Positions 13,651 through 15,414 of a stretch of DNA of 15,414 bases are shown in pieces; position 1 is the first letter of the stretch; the number at the start of each line of letters is the position of its first letter. The notes beneath the pieces were generated by a model. That model was given only the letters and a program-made list of their open reading frames with translations, was not told where the DNA came from and made no database searches. The translations under genes and the position numbers were made by a program. This stretch comes from an uncultured Succinatimonas sp. (lineage in GTDB: Bacteria; Pseudomonadota; Gammaproteobacteria; Enterobacterales; Succinivibrionaceae): contig CAJKNC010000032.1 in assembly GCA_905201175.1 (NCBI GenBank), positions 1-15,414 on the forward strand, written 5' to 3'.

Positions 13651-14547
13651 TTATAAATAATCCTTAAATTCCGCTAAGAACTCATCACAGCACTTCTTAT
13701 CCTCAGCAGTTAAAGAGAAGCAAGGTGCTCTGCAGTAATCAGAAGCAATTATATTTCTTTGTTTTAAAATGTATTTTTCTACAGCAATAATATACTCAGG
13801 ATTAGTCATCCAAATCTTAACATACTTCATAAGCTTGTCATGAAGAGCCTGAGCTTCATCGATCTTACCTGCTCTAAATAGCCTGTCGATCTTAATGTAG
13901 ATCTCTGCAAAAGAGCATCCTGGCATTGTACCCTTGCCGCCAGCCTTTAATACTTCAATCATATAAAGACCGGCATAGCCTATTAAGATCTTTGCATCAG
14001 GACAAAGCCTTAGCATTGAATTTACATATTCCATAGGCGGATTTGGCTCTAGCTTGAATATCGCATTAGGATATTTCTGCTTAATAACCGCCATTTCCTC
14101 TACAGGAATGATCTTCTTAGTCTCACCTGGAGCGTACTGAATTAATACCGGAATTGATACAGCATCCAAAATTGCAAAAATATGCTCTTTAATCTGCTCA
14201 ATTGACGGATTTAAAAAAAACGGCGGCAAAATCATAAGGGAATCTGCCCCTAATGACTCATAGAACTTAGCTCGCTTTACTGCTACTTCTTTTGAGTGAT
14301 CGGTTACAGACATTACGCAATATGTGTTTGTACCCTTAGTTTTAGCAGCCAGCAATCTTGCATAGCTGTCACGCTCCTCATCAGAAAGCTTATGGAACTC
14401 TGTTGCAATGCCGAACATAGTGATGCCATCACAGCCTATCTTAATTAAATGATCAATTAAGTTTCCCATGCTTTCCAAATCAAGATCGCCGTTATCCTTA
14501 AAAGTACCAGCAATAACGGCATTTACGCCCTGAATATTCTTAGTCAT
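13651..14547 (-). CDS. DHDPS/NAL-superfamily lyase, substrate unknown
   Basis: A 298-residue TIM-barrel class-I lyase of the dihydrodipicolinate synthase / N-acetylneuraminate lyase superfamily, which forms a Schiff base with pyruvate-type keto acids. Seen: likely Schiff-base Lys165 in AIFKLEPNPP, active-site Tyr138 in LIQYAPGE, and AGGKGTMPG (202-210) at the glycine-rich block. The DapA GTTGE motif reads GIATE (46-50), so the catalytic Thr pair of DapA is absent; I conclude it is not the lysine-pathway DapA. A sugar-acid aldolase or dehydratase (KDG, keto-deoxy-glucarate or arabonate type) is the likeliest class. AAGAGG lies 7 bases before the ATG, and the gene starts 11 bases after the GntR-family regulator gene, so the two form one operon ended by the terminator at 13594-13618. 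A catabolic role induced by its substrate is inferred. Confidence 0.82.
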   Translation of the reverse strand: MTKNIQGVNAVIAGTFKDNGDLDLESMGNLIDHLIKIGCDGITMFGIATEFHKLSDEERDSYARLLAAKTKGTNTYCVMSVTDHSKEVAVKRAKFYESLGADSLMILPPFFLNPSIEQIKEHIFAILDAVSIPVLIQYAPGETKKIIPVEEMAVIKQKYPNAIFKLEPNPPMEYVNSMLRLCPDAKILIGYAGLYMIEVLKAGGKGTMPGCSFAEIYIKIDRLFRAGKIDEAQALHDKLMKYVKIWMTNPEYIIAVEKYILKQRNIIASDYCRAPCFSLTAEDKKCCDEFLAEFKDYL

Positions 14548-14558
14548 ACCAAAACCTC

Positions 14559-15281
14559 TTATTTAAAAATTGCAATATATTCTGGAATATTGTTAGTAAA
14601 AATTTGTGCTATAGAATCTTGCAGAAGCTTATTCATGATCTTTTGCGCTTCTAAAGGATCTTTTATACGAATGGCATCAATAAGCTTTCCGTGCAGAGCA
14701 AGTGCAGTCTGCATATCCTCTTGAGAGCTTTCTATGGTATTTTCAATGGAGATAACGCTAGTATTTATAATAAGTTCGCTCAAGGAAGCAAAAAACGGAT
14801 TATGCGAGCTTATAAATAAGGATGAATGCAATTCAATATCGCCCTGCTTAAATAGAGCGCGATCACCCTGCATAAGCCCCTGCTGCATCTTTGCAAAAGC
14901 CGTAGCCATTTTATTTAAATCTTCTATAGTGCTATTTAATGCACTCAGAGCACAGGCACGAGGCTCAAAGGTAAAGCGCAAATAAAACACATGTGATAAA
15001 AGTTCTTTATGATCTAAATGATCATAAAGAGCATTTAAAATCTCATGATCAAGCCAATTCCAATTTCTGATTGGATTTATCTCGGTCTTCTTTTTAGGTA
15101 ATTTAGTAATCACGCCCTTAGCTTGAAGCTTTTCAAGCACCGCTCTAATCGTTGTGCGTGAAACATTCAAAATACTGCACAGATCATTTTCACCTGGCAG
15201 AATATTGTCAGGGTAAACGTTATTGATGATATTACTTAGCAAAGCATCAAAAATCGAAGCACAAATACCTAAATCTTTCAT
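14559..15281 (-). CDS. GntR-family regulator, FadR subfamily (FCD domain)
   Basis: A 240-residue transcription regulator. N-terminal winged helix-turn-helix about residues 8-65, with LPGENDLCSILNVSRTTIRA (28-47) matching the GntR recognition region; then an all-helical FCD ligand domain, about 85-228, with metal-site motif D148-IEL-H152 and His197 in ALHGKLIDAI. The usual last FCD histidine (M-x2-HL) is Leu219 here, so metal binding may be altered or lost. A longer frame from TTG at 15347 would add 22 residues, but it has no ribosome site and FCD proteins usually begin close to the HTH, so I chose the ATG at 15281 (GGA 8 bases upstream). It precedes the lyase gene by 11 bases and its promoter carries a FadR-type palindrome, pointing to autoregulation. 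Confidence 0.88.
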   Translation of the reverse strand: MKDLGICASIFDALLSNIINNVYPDNILPGENDLCSILNVSRTTIRAVLEKLQAKGVITKLPKKKTEINPIRNWNWLDHEILNALYDHLDHKELLSHVFYLRFTFEPRACALSALNSTIEDLNKMATAFAKMQQGLMQGDRALFKQGDIELHSSLFISSHNPFFASLSELIINTSVISIENTIESSQEDMQTALALHGKLIDAIRIKDPLEAQKIMNKLLQDSIAQIFTNNIPEYIAIFK

Positions 15282-15379
15282 ATCAATTTCCAAATTCAAA
15301 GCTGTTTTGATCTTCAAATTCCAGCTGTGAAGGCTGCTGATTCCCAAAAGGCAAGCTCAAACAGCTTAAGTTAAGAAGC

Positions 15380-15410
15380 AATATACATAATCATTTCTTG
15401 TATTACAAGA
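15380..15410 (-). promoter_or_regulatory. Promoter with overlapping FadR-type operator
   Basis: On the minus strand, -35 TTGTAA (complement of 15403-15408), a 17-base spacer and -10 TATATT (complement of 15380-15385). A 7-bp perfect palindrome TCTTGTA-T-TACAAGA (15396-15410) covers the -35. Its core TTGTATTACAA fits the FadR-subfamily GntR consensus t.GTa.tAC.a at every specified position. Repressor bound here should block RNA polymerase, which suggests the adjacent GntR protein represses its own operon. Confidence 0.72.
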
Positions 15411-15414
15411 TTTA

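Noticed and set aside
13651..14547. Lysine-pathway dapA
   Set aside because: The GTTGE motif is missing and the gene is tied to a GntR catabolic-type regulator.
15282..15347. Longer GntR start from TTG at 15347
   Set aside because: No ribosome site precedes it, the extra 22 residues do not look like part of a GntR HTH, and the ATG at 15281 has a GGA at suitable spacing.
1..15414. CRISPR arrays, tRNA or rRNA genes, insertion sequences
   Set aside because: No regularly spaced repeats, no T-arm or anticodon-arm patterns, and no transposase or integrase motif seen on either strand.

Overview
The window looks like chromosomal DNA from a gammaproteobacterium-like, AT-leaning organism. The E. coli-type short ArgB (252 aa), ArgC, DusC, NudF and DapE all align well by eye with their enterobacterial counterparts, and compact operons with intrinsic terminators fit a free-living bacterium. 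I suspect a gut anaerobe of the Succinivibrionaceae kind, but that is inference; no rRNA or other taxonomic marker is present.

Layout. (1) 10-1369, minus: a small secreted OB-fold-like protein and a DusC-type tRNA-dihydrouridine synthase. (2) 1614-2594, plus: a MYG1/UPF0160-family (DHH-like) phosphohydrolase, sharing a compact bidirectional terminator with a convergent DUF1189 membrane protein (2636-3553). (3) 3607-4947, minus: a dihydroorotase, divergent from a plus-strand nudF-dapE pair (4998-6786). (4) 7145-8299, minus: a glycerate kinase sitting alone between long non-coding stretches. (5) 12694 down to 8907, minus: an arginine cluster argC-argB-GNAT(N-acetylglutamate synthase type)-argD, which covers the first four steps from glutamate to N-acetylornithine. 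(6) 12695-13650: almost 1 kb without a convincing gene, holding several inverted repeats and one 43-codon ORF. (7) 15281 down to 13651, minus: a FadR-type GntR regulator followed by a DapA/NAL-superfamily lyase, ending in a strong intrinsic terminator.

How they work together. The arginine cluster is a pathway operon. NudF and DapE are probably co-transcribed by proximity. ArgD enzymes often also serve lysine/diaminopimelate synthesis as the DapC aminotransferase, so the dapE-argD neighbourhood is biochemically coherent. The GntR-lyase pair looks like a self-regulated catabolic unit for an unidentified 2-keto acid or sugar acid: a palindrome matching the FadR-subfamily operator consensus lies directly over its -35 element.

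Most interesting observations: the last 44 bp of dapE and its terminator hairpin are duplicated about 2.08 kb downstream, next to argD, so the glycerate kinase segment is bracketed by direct repeats as if inserted between dapE and argD; the GntR operator/promoter overlap; the lyase, which lacks the DapA Thr-Thr motif and whose substrate is unknown; the stand-alone short acetylglutamate synthase with an extra N-terminal helical segment; and a 15-bp perfect inverted repeat bounding about 730 bp of the large gene-free region.
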